NCBI RefSeq assembly: GCF_026898095.1
Contig: NZ_CP114015.1
Location: forward strand, 930,001-994,000
DNA: 64,000 nt
Direction of reading: 5' to 3'
DNA from: Arthrobacter sp. ATA002
Lineage (GTDB): Bacteria; Actinomycetota; Actinomycetes; Actinomycetales; Micrococcaceae
In this document: positions 9,961 to 19,400 of the stretch, piece by piece
Numbering within the stretch: the first letter of the stretch is position 1
Layout of the letters: every line of letters starts with the position of its first letter
The notes under the pieces: generated by a model
The model's input: only the letters and a program-made list of their open reading frames with translations
Databases searched by the model: none
What the model was told of the DNA's origin: nothing
Program-made: the position numbers and the translations under genes

Positions 9961-10625
9961 GCACCGACAAGAAGCTGGATAAGAACGAACTCGCGGCTTT
10001 GGTCGCCTCCGACATTGCCCCCGGGTCCTTCGTGAACCTGGGCATCGGGCAGCCCACCCTGGTCTCGAACTATCTGGTGCCCGAGCAGAAAGTCACCCTG
10101 CACACCGAGAACGGCATGCTCGGCATGGGTCCGGAAGCGCACGGCGACGAGGTGGATCCGGACCTGATCAACGCCGGAAAGATCCCGGTAACGGAGCTGC
10201 CGGGCGCAGCCTACTTCCACCATGCCGACTCCTTTGCCATCATGCGGGGCGGACACCTGGATGTCTGCGTGCTGGGCGCCTTCCAGGTCTCCGCCACCGG
10301 CGACCTGGCCAACTGGCACACCGGCGCCCCCGACGCCATCCCCGCCGTTGGCGGTGCGATGGACCTGGCCACCGGAGCCAAGGACGTCTACGTGATGATG
10401 TCCCTGTTCACGCGCGACGGCGTGAGCAAGCTGGTTCAGGAGTGCAGCTATCCCCTGACCGGGCTGGGATGCGTGACCCGCGTCTACACTGGTGAAGCAG
10501 TCTTTTTGCTGAAGGACGACGGCGTACACGTACGCGAGACCTTCGGCATTACCTTCGATGAGCTGGCGGCGAAGATGGACATTGACCTGATCCGCGCCGC
10601 GGACGGAAGCCAGCACGACAGATGA
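9957..10625 (+). CDS. pcaJ: 3-oxoadipate CoA-transferase subunit B
   Basis: This is the beta subunit that pairs with PcaI. The protein has 222 residues. The catalytic glutamate is E51 in TENGMLGMGP, which forms the covalent glutamyl-CoA intermediate in the family. The GGAMDLATGAKDVYVMM segment is conserved. It is translationally coupled to pcaI through a four-base overlap. The regulator gene follows after ten bases, suggesting one long pcaHGBDCFIJ-regulator transcript. Confidence 0.92.
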   Translation: MSTDKKLDKNELAALVASDIAPGSFVNLGIGQPTLVSNYLVPEQKVTLHTENGMLGMGPEAHGDEVDPDLINAGKIPVTELPGAAYFHHADSFAIMRGGHLDVCVLGAFQVSATGDLANWHTGAPDAIPAVGGAMDLATGAKDVYVMMSLFTRDGVSKLVQECSYPLTGLGCVTRVYTGEAVFLLKDDGVHVRETFGITFDELAAKMDIDLIRAADGSQHDR

Positions 10626-10635
10626 TGGGTGACAG

Positions 10636-11427
10636 ATGAGCGGGACGATGCCGGCCAGCGGCCAATATGTGCAGTCGCTGGCCCGCGGCCTGCTGGTGAT
10701 CCGTGCTTTCGACGCCGACCACGTGCAGATGACGCTCAGTGAGGTCTCCCGGCGCACCGGCCTGACCCGGGCCACCGCCCGGCGTTTTCTGCTCACTCTG
10801 GTGGAACTGGGCTACATCCGCACGGACGGGCGGACCTTCGAGCTCACCGCACTGGTGCTGCAGCTGGGGTATTCGTACCTGTCCGGGCAGACCCTGCCCC
10901 AGCTGGCCCAGCCGGTGCTGGAAGACCTGTCCCGGGAAATGTCCGAATCAACGTCCGCGTCCGTGCTGGACGGAAACGACATTGTCTACATTGCCCGCAT
11001 CCACACCCGCCGGCTGATGACCGTCGGAATCGCCGTGGGCACGCGCTTCCCGGCCTACGCAACCTCCATGGGCCGCGTACTGCTTGCCGGGCTGCCGGAA
11101 GAGCGGTTCGAGGAATATCTTTCCACCGTCCGGCTGCTACCCCTGACGGACCGGACCGTGACGGACCCCGTGCGGCTGCGCGAGGTGGTCACCGGCGTAC
11201 GGGAGCAGGGCTGGGCCGTCGTGGACCAGGAACTGGAACAGGGGCTGCGCTCCGTCGCCGTCCCCGTGTACGACCCGCAGGGCCGGGTCGCCGCGGCCCT
11301 GAACACGTCCATGCAGGCCACCATGGGGCTGGCCGGGCCTACACTGGAAGATGCGGCGGCCCGCGTGCTGCCGCACCTCCGGCAGGCTTCAGCCACCATC
11401 ACCGCCGCCCTGGCCGCCCGCAGCTAG
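10636..11427 (+). CDS. IclR-family regulator of the pca cluster
   Basis: This is an IclR-type transcription factor of 263 residues. The N-terminal winged helix-turn-helix spans about residues 10-75 (TLSEVSRRTGLTRATARRFL is the recognition region). The C-terminal ligand-binding GAF-like domain contains ARIHTRRLMTVGIAVGTRFPA and RSVAVPVYDP. PcaR/PcaU-type proteins of this family sense beta-ketoadipate or protocatechuate. It lies ten bases after pcaJ in the same direction, so it is probably co-transcribed and controls the cluster; whether it activates or represses cannot be told. Confidence 0.85.
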   Translation: MSGTMPASGQYVQSLARGLLVIRAFDADHVQMTLSEVSRRTGLTRATARRFLLTLVELGYIRTDGRTFELTALVLQLGYSYLSGQTLPQLAQPVLEDLSREMSESTSASVLDGNDIVYIARIHTRRLMTVGIAVGTRFPAYATSMGRVLLAGLPEERFEEYLSTVRLLPLTDRTVTDPVRLREVVTGVREQGWAVVDQELEQGLRSVAVPVYDPQGRVAAALNTSMQATMGLAGPTLEDAAARVLPHLRQASATITAALAARS

Positions 11428-11766
11428 TGATCCTGCACTCATATCGGCGCGGCAGGCGTTAAGTCTGCTAGACTGAAAACCAATTGTTTGTGTGGCAGTG
11501 GATGAAGGCCGCTCGCGTGCCCTCCGTGGTGAGATACTCGGGGGAATGCATTCCGAAAGGAATGGGCGGGCCTGTTTCCGGGTTGCGGGCTTCTTGCGCA
11601 ACGAATGCCACACTTTTGCACGCCTACGGTCGCTTTCGGCGAGAATACGGAACTTCTCGGGGCATTGCGGCAACGACTTTAAGCGCGTCGCCCCTGAGCC
11701 GGTCCCAAGCCGGCGGCGGGGCGGGGCAACCAGAGAATTATCTCGAGAAAAACGGAGAACACGAAA
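11428..11766 (+). other. intergenic region and rpsL 5' leader
   Basis: This 339-base stretch holds no convincing gene. It contains a -10-like TAGACT at 11469-11474, part of TGCTAGACT (extended -10). The palindrome GGAATGCATTCC lies at about 11554-11565, and its second half forms CATTCC-GAAA-GGAATG, a hairpin with a GNRA loop. If transcription starts near 11481, the rpsL leader is about 285 bases long, enough for regulation by a ribosomal protein. Confidence 0.5.
11469..11474 (+). promoter_or_regulatory. candidate -10 box for the rpsL operon
   Basis: TAGACT fits the actinobacterial main-sigma -10 pattern (TAnnnT) and is preceded by TGC as an extended -10. No good -35 is visible. The same hexamer occurs upstream of tuf, rpsJ and secY. 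Confidence 0.4.
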
Positions 11767-12141
11767 GTGCCTACGATTCAGCAGCTGGTCCGCAAGGGCC
11801 GCTCACCCAAGGTCTCCAAGACCAAGGCTCCTGCCCTTCAGGGCAGCCCGATGCGCCGTGGTGTTTGCACCCGCGTTTACACGACCACCCCGAAGAAGCC
11901 GAACTCGGCTCTGCGCAAGGTTGCGCGTGTCCGCCTCAACGGCGGCATCGAAGTAACCGCCTACATCCCCGGTGTGGGTCACAACCTTCAGGAACACTCC
12001 ATCGTGCTCGTGCGCGGCGGCCGTGTGAAGGACCTTCCCGGTGTCCGCTACAAGATTGTCCGCGGTGCCCTCGATACCCAGGGTGTCAAGAACCGCAAGC
12101 AGGCTCGCAGCCGCTACGGCGCGAAGATGGAGAAGAAGTAA
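11767..12141 (+). CDS. rpsL: 30S ribosomal protein S12
   Basis: S12 sits at the decoding centre and controls accuracy. The protein has 124 residues and starts at GTG 11767 after GGAGAAC. The streptomycin-relevant segment [12 protein letters not shown] has lysine at residue 43 (E. coli Lys42), and [10 protein letters not shown] is unaltered, so the common resistance substitutions are absent. rpsG follows after one base. Confidence 0.98.
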   Translation: MPTIQQLVRKGRSPKVSKTKAPALQGSPMRRGVCTRVYTTTPKKPNSALRKVARVRLNGGIEVTAYIPGVGHNLQEHSIVLVRGGRVKDLPGVRYKIVRGALDTQGVKNRKQARSRYGAKMEKK

Positions 12142-12142
12142 T

Positions 12143-12613
12143 ATGCCCCGCAAGGGTCCGGCCCCCAAGCGGCCGCTAGTACTGGATCCCGTCTACGGCT
12201 CCCCGCTGGTCACGCAGCTGATCAACAAGGTTCTCGTGGACGGCAAGAAGTCCACCGCCGAGCGCATCGTGTACGGTGCGCTGGCAGGCGCTCAGGAAAA
12301 GACCGGGGGAGACCCCGTTGCAGCCCTGAAGAAGGCCATGGACAACATCAAGCCCAGCCTTGAGGTCAAGTCCCGCCGTGTTGGTGGCGCGACCTACCAG
12401 GTTCCCGTTGAGGTCAAGCCGGGCCGTGCAACCGCACTGGCCCTGCGCTGGCTGGTTGGCTACTCCAAGGCCCGCCGCGAGAAGACCATGACCGAGCGTC
12501 TGCGCAACGAGATCCTGGATGCTTCCAACGGTCTCGGTGCTGCAGTGAAGCGCCGCGAAGACACCCATAAGATGGCCGAATCCAACAAGGCCTTCGCCCA
12601 CTACCGCTGGTAA
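12143..12613 (+). CDS. rpsG: 30S ribosomal protein S7
   Basis: S7 nucleates assembly of the 30S head. ATG 12143 gives 156 residues opening [20 protein letters not shown], the expected family length. The frame is open further upstream inside rpsL, but only this start follows the rpsL stop. A strong hairpin follows, so fusA may be partly uncoupled from rpsL-rpsG. Confidence 0.98.
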   Translation: MPRKGPAPKRPLVLDPVYGSPLVTQLINKVLVDGKKSTAERIVYGALAGAQEKTGGDPVAALKKAMDNIKPSLEVKSRRVGGATYQVPVEVKPGRATALALRWLVGYSKARREKTMTERLRNEILDASNGLGAAVKRREDTHKMAESNKAFAHYRW

Positions 12614-12642
12614 AAAGCCTGGCCGACGGCGGCCGCTTCGAA

Positions 12643-12676
12643 GGCCCTGCATCCCGCCTTGGCGGGGTGCAGGGCC
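12643..12676 (+). terminator. rpsG-fusA intergenic hairpin
   Basis: A 16-base inverted repeat with one G-U pair (12643-12658 and 12661-12676) has a very tight loop and no U tract. It may attenuate transcription or protect the mRNA end before fusA. Confidence 0.55.
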
Positions 12677-12727
12677 CGAAGCAGATAAACGCAGTCGAAC
12701 CGGCGAACACCAAATAAGGGAGAAACC

Positions 12728-14842
12728 GTGGCACTTGACGTGCTTACCGACCTGAATAAGGTCCGCAACATCGGCATCATGGCCCACATTGATGCCGGCA
12801 AGACCACCACCACCGAGCGCATCCTGTTCTACACGGGCGTCAACCACAAGATCGGCGAGACCCACGACGGTGCGTCCACGATGGACTGGATGGCGCAGGA
12901 GCAGGAGCGGGGTATCACCATCACCTCCGCAGCTACCACGTGCTACTGGGACAACAACCAGATCAACATCATCGACACGCCGGGTCACGTTGACTTCACT
13001 GTCGAGGTTGAGCGGTCGCTGCGCGTGCTCGACGGCGCCGTAGCCGTTTTCGACGGCAAGGAAGGCGTGGAGCCGCAGTCCGAGACTGTGTGGCGCCAGG
13101 CTGACAAGTACAACGTGCCGCGCATCTGCTTCGTCAACAAGATGGACAAGCTCGGCGCCGACTTCTACTTCACCGTAGACACGATCATCAACCGCCTTGG
13201 CGCCAAGCCGCTGGTTATTCAGCTGCCCATCGGTGCCGAGAGCGAGTTCGAAGGCGTTGTCGACCTCGTTGAAATGCGTGCCCTGACCTGGCGCGGCGAT
13301 TCCAAGGGTGATGTCACCATGGGCGCCAAGTACGAGATCGAGCCCATCCCGGCCGATCTTCAGGAAAAGGCAGAGGAATACCGCGCTGCGCTGCTTGAGG
13401 CTGTTGCCGAAGCCAGCGACGAGCTGATGGACAAGTACCTCGAAGGCGAAGAATTCACCACCGAGGAAATCAAGGCCGGCATCCGCCACCTGACCATCAA
13501 CTCGCTGGTGTACCCGGTGCTCTGCGGCTCGGCGTTCAAGAACCGCGGCGTACAGCCGATGCTGGACGCCGTCGTTGCCTACCTTCCGAACCCGCTGGAC
13601 GTGCCCAACATCAAGGGCCACGACATCCGCGACGAAGAGATCGTCCTCGAGCGTGCCGCTGACGCCAATGCACCGTTCTCGGCGCTGGCGTTCAAGGTTG
13701 TGACGCACCCGTTCTTCGGCCGTCTGACCTATATCCGCGTGTACTCCGGTTCCGCTGCTTCCGGCGCCCAGGTCATGAATGCGACCAAGCAGAAGAAGGA
13801 GCGCATCGGAAAGCTCTTCCAGATGCACGCCAACAAGGAAAACCCGGTCGAGGAAATCACGACGGGCCACATCTACGCTGCAATCGGACTGAAGGACACC
13901 ACCACGGGCGACACCCTGTGCGACCTTCAGAACCCGATCGTGCTGGAATCCATGAGCTTCCCGGAGCCCGTGATTTCCGTGGCCATCGAACCGAAGACCA
14001 AGGGTGACCAGGAGAAGCTCTCCACGGCCATCCAGAAGCTCTCCGAAGAGGATCCGACCTTCCAGGTCTCCCTCGACGAGGACACGGGCCAGACCATCAT
14101 CGCCGGTATGGGCGAGCTGCACCTGGACATCCTGGTTGACCGTATGCGCCGTGAATTCCGCGTCGAGGCAAACGTGGGCAAGCCCCAGGTTGCCTACCGC
14201 GAAACCATCAAGCGCGCTGTGGCCAAGCACGACTACACGCACAAGAAGCAGACCGGTGGTTCGGGCCAGTTCGCAAAGGTCCAGATCGCAATCGAGCCGC
14301 TGGATACTTCCGACGGCACGTTCTACGAGTTCGACAATAAGGTCACCGGTGGCCGTATTCCGCGCGAATACATCCCCAGCGTTGACCAGGGTATCCAGAG
14401 CGCCCTCACTGACGGTGTGCTCGCCGGGTACCCCGTGGTTGGCATCAAGGCGATCCTGCTTGACGGCGCCTACCACGACGTCGACTCCTCGGAAATGGCG
14501 TTCAAGATCGCCGGACGGCAGGCTTTCAAGGAAGCCGCCCGTATGGCGAACCCTGTGCTGCTCGAACCGCTGATGGATGTTGAAGTCCGCACCCCTGAGG
14601 AATACATGGGTGAAGTTATCGGTGACATCAACTCCCGCCGCGGCCAGATGCAGTCCATGGAAGACGCCGCAGGCGTGAAGGTCATCCGTGCTCACGTACC
14701 GCTGTCCGGCATGTTCGGCTACATCGGTGACCTGCGTTCCAAGACGCAGGGACGCGCTGTGTACTCCATGTCGTTCAACAGCTACGCGGAGGTCCCGAAG
14801 GCAGTTGCCGACGAGATCATCCAGAAGACGCGCGGCGAATAA
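12728..14842 (+). CDS. fusA: elongation factor G
   Basis: EF-G is the GTPase that drives translocation and, with RRF, ribosome recycling. The protein has 704 residues and starts at GTG 12728 after AGGGAGAAA. GTPase motifs: [15 protein letters not shown] (G1), ERGITI (G2), DTPGHVD (G3) and NKMDKLGAD (G4). The domain IV segment [17 protein letters not shown] and the C-terminal [11 protein letters not shown] loop are conserved. No unusual feature is seen. Confidence 0.98.
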   Translation: MALDVLTDLNKVRNIGIMAHIDAGKTTTTERILFYTGVNHKIGETHDGASTMDWMAQEQERGITITSAATTCYWDNNQINIIDTPGHVDFTVEVERSLRVLDGAVAVFDGKEGVEPQSETVWRQADKYNVPRICFVNKMDKLGADFYFTVDTIINRLGAKPLVIQLPIGAESEFEGVVDLVEMRALTWRGDSKGDVTMGAKYEIEPIPADLQEKAEEYRAALLEAVAEASDELMDKYLEGEEFTTEEIKAGIRHLTINSLVYPVLCGSAFKNRGVQPMLDAVVAYLPNPLDVPNIKGHDIRDEEIVLERAADANAPFSALAFKVVTHPFFGRLTYIRVYSGSAASGAQVMNATKQKKERIGKLFQMHANKENPVEEITTGHIYAAIGLKDTTTGDTLCDLQNPIVLESMSFPEPVISVAIEPKTKGDQEKLSTAIQKLSEEDPTFQVSLDEDTGQTIIAGMGELHLDILVDRMRREFRVEANVGKPQVAYRETIKRAVAKHDYTHKKQTGGSGQFAKVQIAIEPLDTSDGTFYEFDNKVTGGRIPREYIPSVDQGIQSALTDGVLAGYPVVGIKAILLDGAYHDVDSSEMAFKIAGRQAFKEAARMANPVLLEPLMDVEVRTPEEYMGEVIGDINSRRGQMQSMEDAAGVKVIRAHVPLSGMFGYIGDLRSKTQGRAVYSMSFNSYAEVPKAVADEIIQKTRGE

Positions 14843-14852
14843 AAACCCTGGT

Positions 14853-14882
14853 CGGTGTTCCGGGGGAAACCGCGGAACACCG
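14853..14882 (+). terminator. fusA terminator hairpin
   Basis: A 10-bp inverted repeat (14853-14862 and 14873-14882) with a 10-base loop follows the fusA stop by ten bases. No U tract follows. tuf then has its own -10-like box downstream. Confidence 0.6.
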
Positions 14883-14996
14883 CACCGGTGCAGCGGGCCA
14901 AGGGCCCCGGCCTGAGGTCCGCTGCATAGCCAGACTGGGCGGCCTCGCCAGGCTGCTGCGGAAATACGGCAATTTCATCAAATAATCAGCCCCCAG

Positions 14997-15002
14997 TAGA
15001 CT
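14997..15002 (+). promoter_or_regulatory. candidate -10 box for tuf
   Basis: TAGACT lies 66 bases before the tuf start, with a weak -35-like TTTCAT at 14973-14978. It is placed between the fusA hairpin and tuf, as expected for an independent tuf promoter. Confidence 0.45.
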
Positions 15003-15068
15003 TACATCAGTTTCATCAGCGAGAAGCGCTGGTGAAGATTGAGTCTTCTAACTCTCTAGGAGGAACCC

Positions 15069-16259
15069 GTGGCGAAGGCAAAGTTCGAGCGGACTAAGCC
15101 GCACGTCAACATCGGCACCATTGGTCACGTTGACCATGGCAAGACCACGTTGACCGCTGCCATTTCGAAGGTGCTTGCTGACAAGTACCCTGATCTGAAC
15201 GAAAAGCGCGATTTCGCTGCTATCGACTCTGCACCTGAAGAGCGCCAGCGCGGTATCACCATCAACATCTCGCACATCGAGTACCAGACCGAGAAGCGCC
15301 ACTACGCACACGTAGACGCCCCCGGTCACGCTGACTACATCAAGAACATGATCACCGGTGCAGCTCAGATGGACGGCGCAATCCTCGTGGTTGCCGCTAC
15401 TGACGGTCCGATGGCCCAGACCCGCGAGCACGTTCTGCTCGCCCGCCAGGTTGGCGTTCCCTACCTGCTGGTCGCACTGAACAAGTCCGACATGGTTGAG
15501 GACGAGGAACTGCTGGACCTCGTTGAAATGGAAGTTCGCGAACTGCTGAGCTCCCAGGAATTCGACGGCGACAACGCTCCCGTCGTGCGCGTCTCCGGCC
15601 TCAAGGCTCTGGAAGGCGACCCCAAGTGGGTTGCATCCGTCGAAGAGCTGATGGAAGCCGTTGACAACAACGTGCCGGACCCGATCCGCGACAAGGACAA
15701 GCCGTTCCTGATGCCGATCGAGGACGTCTTCACGATCACCGGTCGTGGAACCGTTGTCACGGGCCGCGCCGAGCGCGGTACCCTCGCCATCAACTCCGAG
15801 GTCGAGATCGTCGGCATCCGTCCGGTCCAGAAGACCACGGTTACCGGTATCGAGATGTTCCACAAGCAGCTTGACGAAGCATGGGCCGGCGAGAACTGTG
15901 GCCTCCTGCTCCGCGGCATCAAGCGCGAAGACGTAGAGCGCGGCCAGGTCATCGTGAAGCCGGGTTCCATCACCCCGCACACCGACTTCGAGGCTAACGT
16001 CTACATCCTGTCCAAGGATGAAGGCGGACGCCACAACCCGTTCTACTCGAACTACCGCCCGCAGTTCTACTTCCGCACCACGGACGTAACCGGTGTCATC
16101 ACCCTCCCCGAGGGCACTGAAATGGTTATGCCCGGCGACAACACTGAGATGACCGTTGAGCTCATCCAGCCGATCGCCATGGAAGAGGGCCTCGGCTTCG
16201 CTATCCGCGAAGGCGGCCGCACCGTTGGTTCAGGCCGTGTCACCAAGATCATCAAGTAA
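15069..16259 (+). CDS. tuf: elongation factor Tu
   Basis: EF-Tu delivers aminoacyl-tRNA to the ribosome. The protein has 396 residues and starts at GTG 15069 behind a strong TAGGAGGAACCC ribosome site. GTPase motifs: [10 protein letters not shown] (G1), RGITI (G2), DAPGHADY (G3) and NKSDMV (G4). The C-terminus ends [10 protein letters not shown]. It is a single copy in this window and is followed by a strong terminator. Confidence 0.98.
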   Translation: MAKAKFERTKPHVNIGTIGHVDHGKTTLTAAISKVLADKYPDLNEKRDFAAIDSAPEERQRGITINISHIEYQTEKRHYAHVDAPGHADYIKNMITGAAQMDGAILVVAATDGPMAQTREHVLLARQVGVPYLLVALNKSDMVEDEELLDLVEMEVRELLSSQEFDGDNAPVVRVSGLKALEGDPKWVASVEELMEAVDNNVPDPIRDKDKPFLMPIEDVFTITGRGTVVTGRAERGTLAINSEVEIVGIRPVQKTTVTGIEMFHKQLDEAWAGENCGLLLRGIKREDVERGQVIVKPGSITPHTDFEANVYILSKDEGGRHNPFYSNYRPQFYFRTTDVTGVITLPEGTEMVMPGDNTEMTVELIQPIAMEEGLGFAIREGGRTVGSGRVTKIIK

Positions 16260-16321
16260 TTTCCTTACTTGCTGAATCTCCGGTGAGTTGCCGGCCCTAA
16301 CAGGCCGGTCACGAACTGACA

Positions 16322-16358
16322 AGGAAGTCCCCGCTGCCCCAGGCAGCGGGGACTTCCT
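16322..16358 (+). terminator. tuf terminator
   Basis: A perfect 17-bp inverted repeat (16322-16338 and 16342-16358) with a three-base loop, followed by GCGTTT. It ends the rpsL-tuf block. Confidence 0.8.
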
Positions 16359-16470
16359 GCGTTTCACCCTCCCCGGAACTTGTCCACAGCGTGGGGCCCC
16401 GGCCGGAAAATTCTCCGGCCGCGCCTAGGATGTGGAACAGGCCAAAGTTACAACCGGGGGGTTTCACGCT

Positions 16471-19400
16471 ATGGGCACACTGCTAACGGTGCTGGTGCTG
16501 ATCTTGACGGGGATCGGTTTTGCCCTCGGCTGGACCTCCCATCGGGCCGCTTCATCCCGGCGGGCCGCGGCCGCTGAAGACACGCTTGCCGCATCCGCTT
16601 CCGGGGTTGTGTCCCGGGCATACAACGACGGGTTCCGGGCCGGCTACCGCAGTGCCCTGGCGGCGGCAGGCGCGTCAGTTTCCGGGGAACAAGCCCCGGC
16701 GCGGCAGGCCGGTTCCGCGCAGGCAACGGCGGAGCGCAGCCCTGGCCCGCCGTCCCCATCTCCGGCACCTGCGGCGTTCAGCCCTCCGGTGGCGTTCGGC
16801 GTTTCGGCTCCGTCTAGTTCTCCTTCCGCTTTTGGCACGCCTGCAGCGGCGGCGCGCCCGGTGCCGCCGCCGTCCACGCCGCTGCTCCCGGGTCCCCCGC
16901 CCGGGCCTCCGGCACCGGATGAGGACCGGTTCCGGGGTAGCCCGGAAGCAGCGCCGCCCAAGCCCCTGCCCTGGGTCCAGCCTGATACTGACCCGGTTCC
17001 GTCCCCCGAGCAGCTGGCCGGCCAGGCGGCAGCGCAGGAGGCCCGCAAGCTGAGCCGGGACCTGCGCAACATCAACATCACGCTGTATGCCGCATGCCTG
17101 CTCCTTGTCGCCGCGGCATCCCTGTTCATCGGCCTGGCGATACCGGAGGGCGCCAGATTTGCGGGTGTCACGCTGGTAGCCGGCCTGTTCTACGCCGGCG
17201 GGCTGGTCATCCACGCCCGCAGCGGGCGGTTGCGTCCGGCCGCAGTGGCCTTCACCGGAACCGGACTTGCCCTCATTCCCGTAGTTGGGCTGGCACTGCA
17301 CAATCTCGTACTGCACGACGCGCCCCTGGCGTGGCTGGGGACGTCGGCCACGGGGACTGCGGCTTTTGCTTATGCGGCTGCCCGGTTGGACAGCCGGGTG
17401 GTGGCGTATCTGTCGATGACGTTTCTGCTGTCCACCGCGCTTGCCTCGGGAGCATCGATGCGGTCCGGGATCATCTGGTATTTCCTGTTCACGGTCCTCC
17501 TGGCTACTGCCGTGTCGCTTGTGGCGATGCGCCGCCCCGCGTGGCTGGGAAACATCTACCTGGACGCCTTCGTGCGGGCGCACCGCTATCTGGTCCCGGC
17601 GGCGGCAGCGGTGGCCCTGCTGACAGCGGGAGAACTGGGAGGATGGCAGTTTTCCTTCCTGTTCCTGGGCTTCTCCTGCTATTACGCGGTCGTTTATTTA
17701 CAGTCCGCGCTCCGGGAACGGCTGTACAGCAGCTACGGTTGCAGGGCGGCAGCCACAGTCGGCCTGACTGCGCTGACCTACATGATCACCGAGGACACAG
17801 CCGCGGCGGTGCTGGCGCTGGCGCTGCTGCTGCTCGTGCAGGCCGCCGGCCTGCTGGCCCTCCGGCGCCGGTATTCCGAACTGGCCGGCGAACAGTACTT
17901 TGATTCCGACTACGTATTCCTGATCGTGCTGCAGATCCTGGCCGGACTGGCCGCCGGGCAGTCCGCGGCGGGGTGGCTGCCCGGAGGCAGCACGGGCCAG
18001 GTCCTGTTCACCGCCACGGCTGCAGCTGTACTGCTCACGTGCATGGCAGGTGCGTGGGCAGTCGCCGGCGTCCCCGAGGCACTTCCGGCCGGTGCGGCGC
18101 TTCTCGGTTTCCTTGGGCGGCTGAACGGGGAAACGGGAACGTTCTGGCCGGCGGTTGTCCTGGGCGCTCTGCTCACCGGTTATTACAGCGTGCGGGCTGT
18201 GCGCAGTTCCGAACCGGCGCAGCAGCGCCTGTGGCTGTGGGCGCGGGGAGCGGCCGCCGTACTGGCTGCGGTGGTGCCGCTGGCAGTGCTGGAGGGGGCA
18301 GGGGCGGATGACCGCGAAACCTGGACCTGGGCCCTGGCCGCCGGCGGAGCTGCCCTGATTTTGAACCAGCTGGGCTCGGTGCTCTTTCTGGCCCGTGGTC
18401 GGTCCGGTAAGCGGGTGAGGGCGGGCCTGGAGACGGTGCGCCGGGAGACCCCGGTCCTTGCCGCCACGGCCGGAGGAGCGGCACTGTTGGCGCTCTGGCT
18501 GCGGTATACCGAGCATCCGGAGGCGGCCGTAACGCTGTGGGTGATGTTCTCGGCGTTGTCGGTCAACGTGCTGACTTCCCTGGTGCTGCGCCCGTTCTTC
18601 CGGCGATGGACCTGGTTCGAATGGATCGGTCCTGCCGGTTTTGCCGGTGCTGCTCTCCTGGGCGCCGACCTGCTGGGGATGCGCGGATATGAAGTCCTCG
18701 CCGCCGGTGCGCTGGCCTACAGCATGTTCATGGCGGTGCGCGGCGCCAGGGTTGGCTGCCGCGGCGGTTACCTGCTGGCCGGGCAGGGACTGCTGTCGGT
18801 GCTGGTGGGCCTGACGGCGGCCGACCTGGATTACTCCGTGCATGAACAGTTCATGGCCGTAGCGCTCTCCGTGGTTCTACAACAGGTGCTGCGCGCCCTG
18901 CTGCAGGACCGGATTGCCGGAGCCGGCATGGACCAGTTTGGTACTACGGCCCAGTGGGGGAGTGTCGGCATACTCGTGCTCCTGGCGGTGGCCTACGGGG
19001 CATTCGCGGCAGATCCCCTGACATGGGTGCAGCCCGTGCTCCTGCTCATGGCAGCCGGCAGTGCAATGTTTATCCAGCTGGCGGTGGCCGGACGGAGGGC
19101 CGGCGGCAGGCCCGTGCCGTTCGCCGGCGTCTCGCTGGCGGCCGCCGCGGCGCTGGTCACGGTGCTGACGGCTGGGCTGCGGCTGGCGGAGGATCCGCAG
19201 ACCATTTTGACGCTGTGGGTCCTGTTCGCGGCCCTGGCCGTCAATGTGCTGGTTTCGCTGGTGCTGTTCCAGCTTTTCGCCGAGCGGTACTGGCTGGAGC
19301 GGGTTACCCCGGCAGCGTTTGCGGCAGCGGGAGTGCTTGGCGCCGGCCTGCTCGGGATCCGGGGCTATGAGACGCTCACCGTGGCCGCGCTGGGGTACTG

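Noticed and set aside
12176-14695. 839-residue open frame antisense to fusA and rpsG
   Set aside because: It is a mirror of highly biased codons in essential genes; no recognisable domain.
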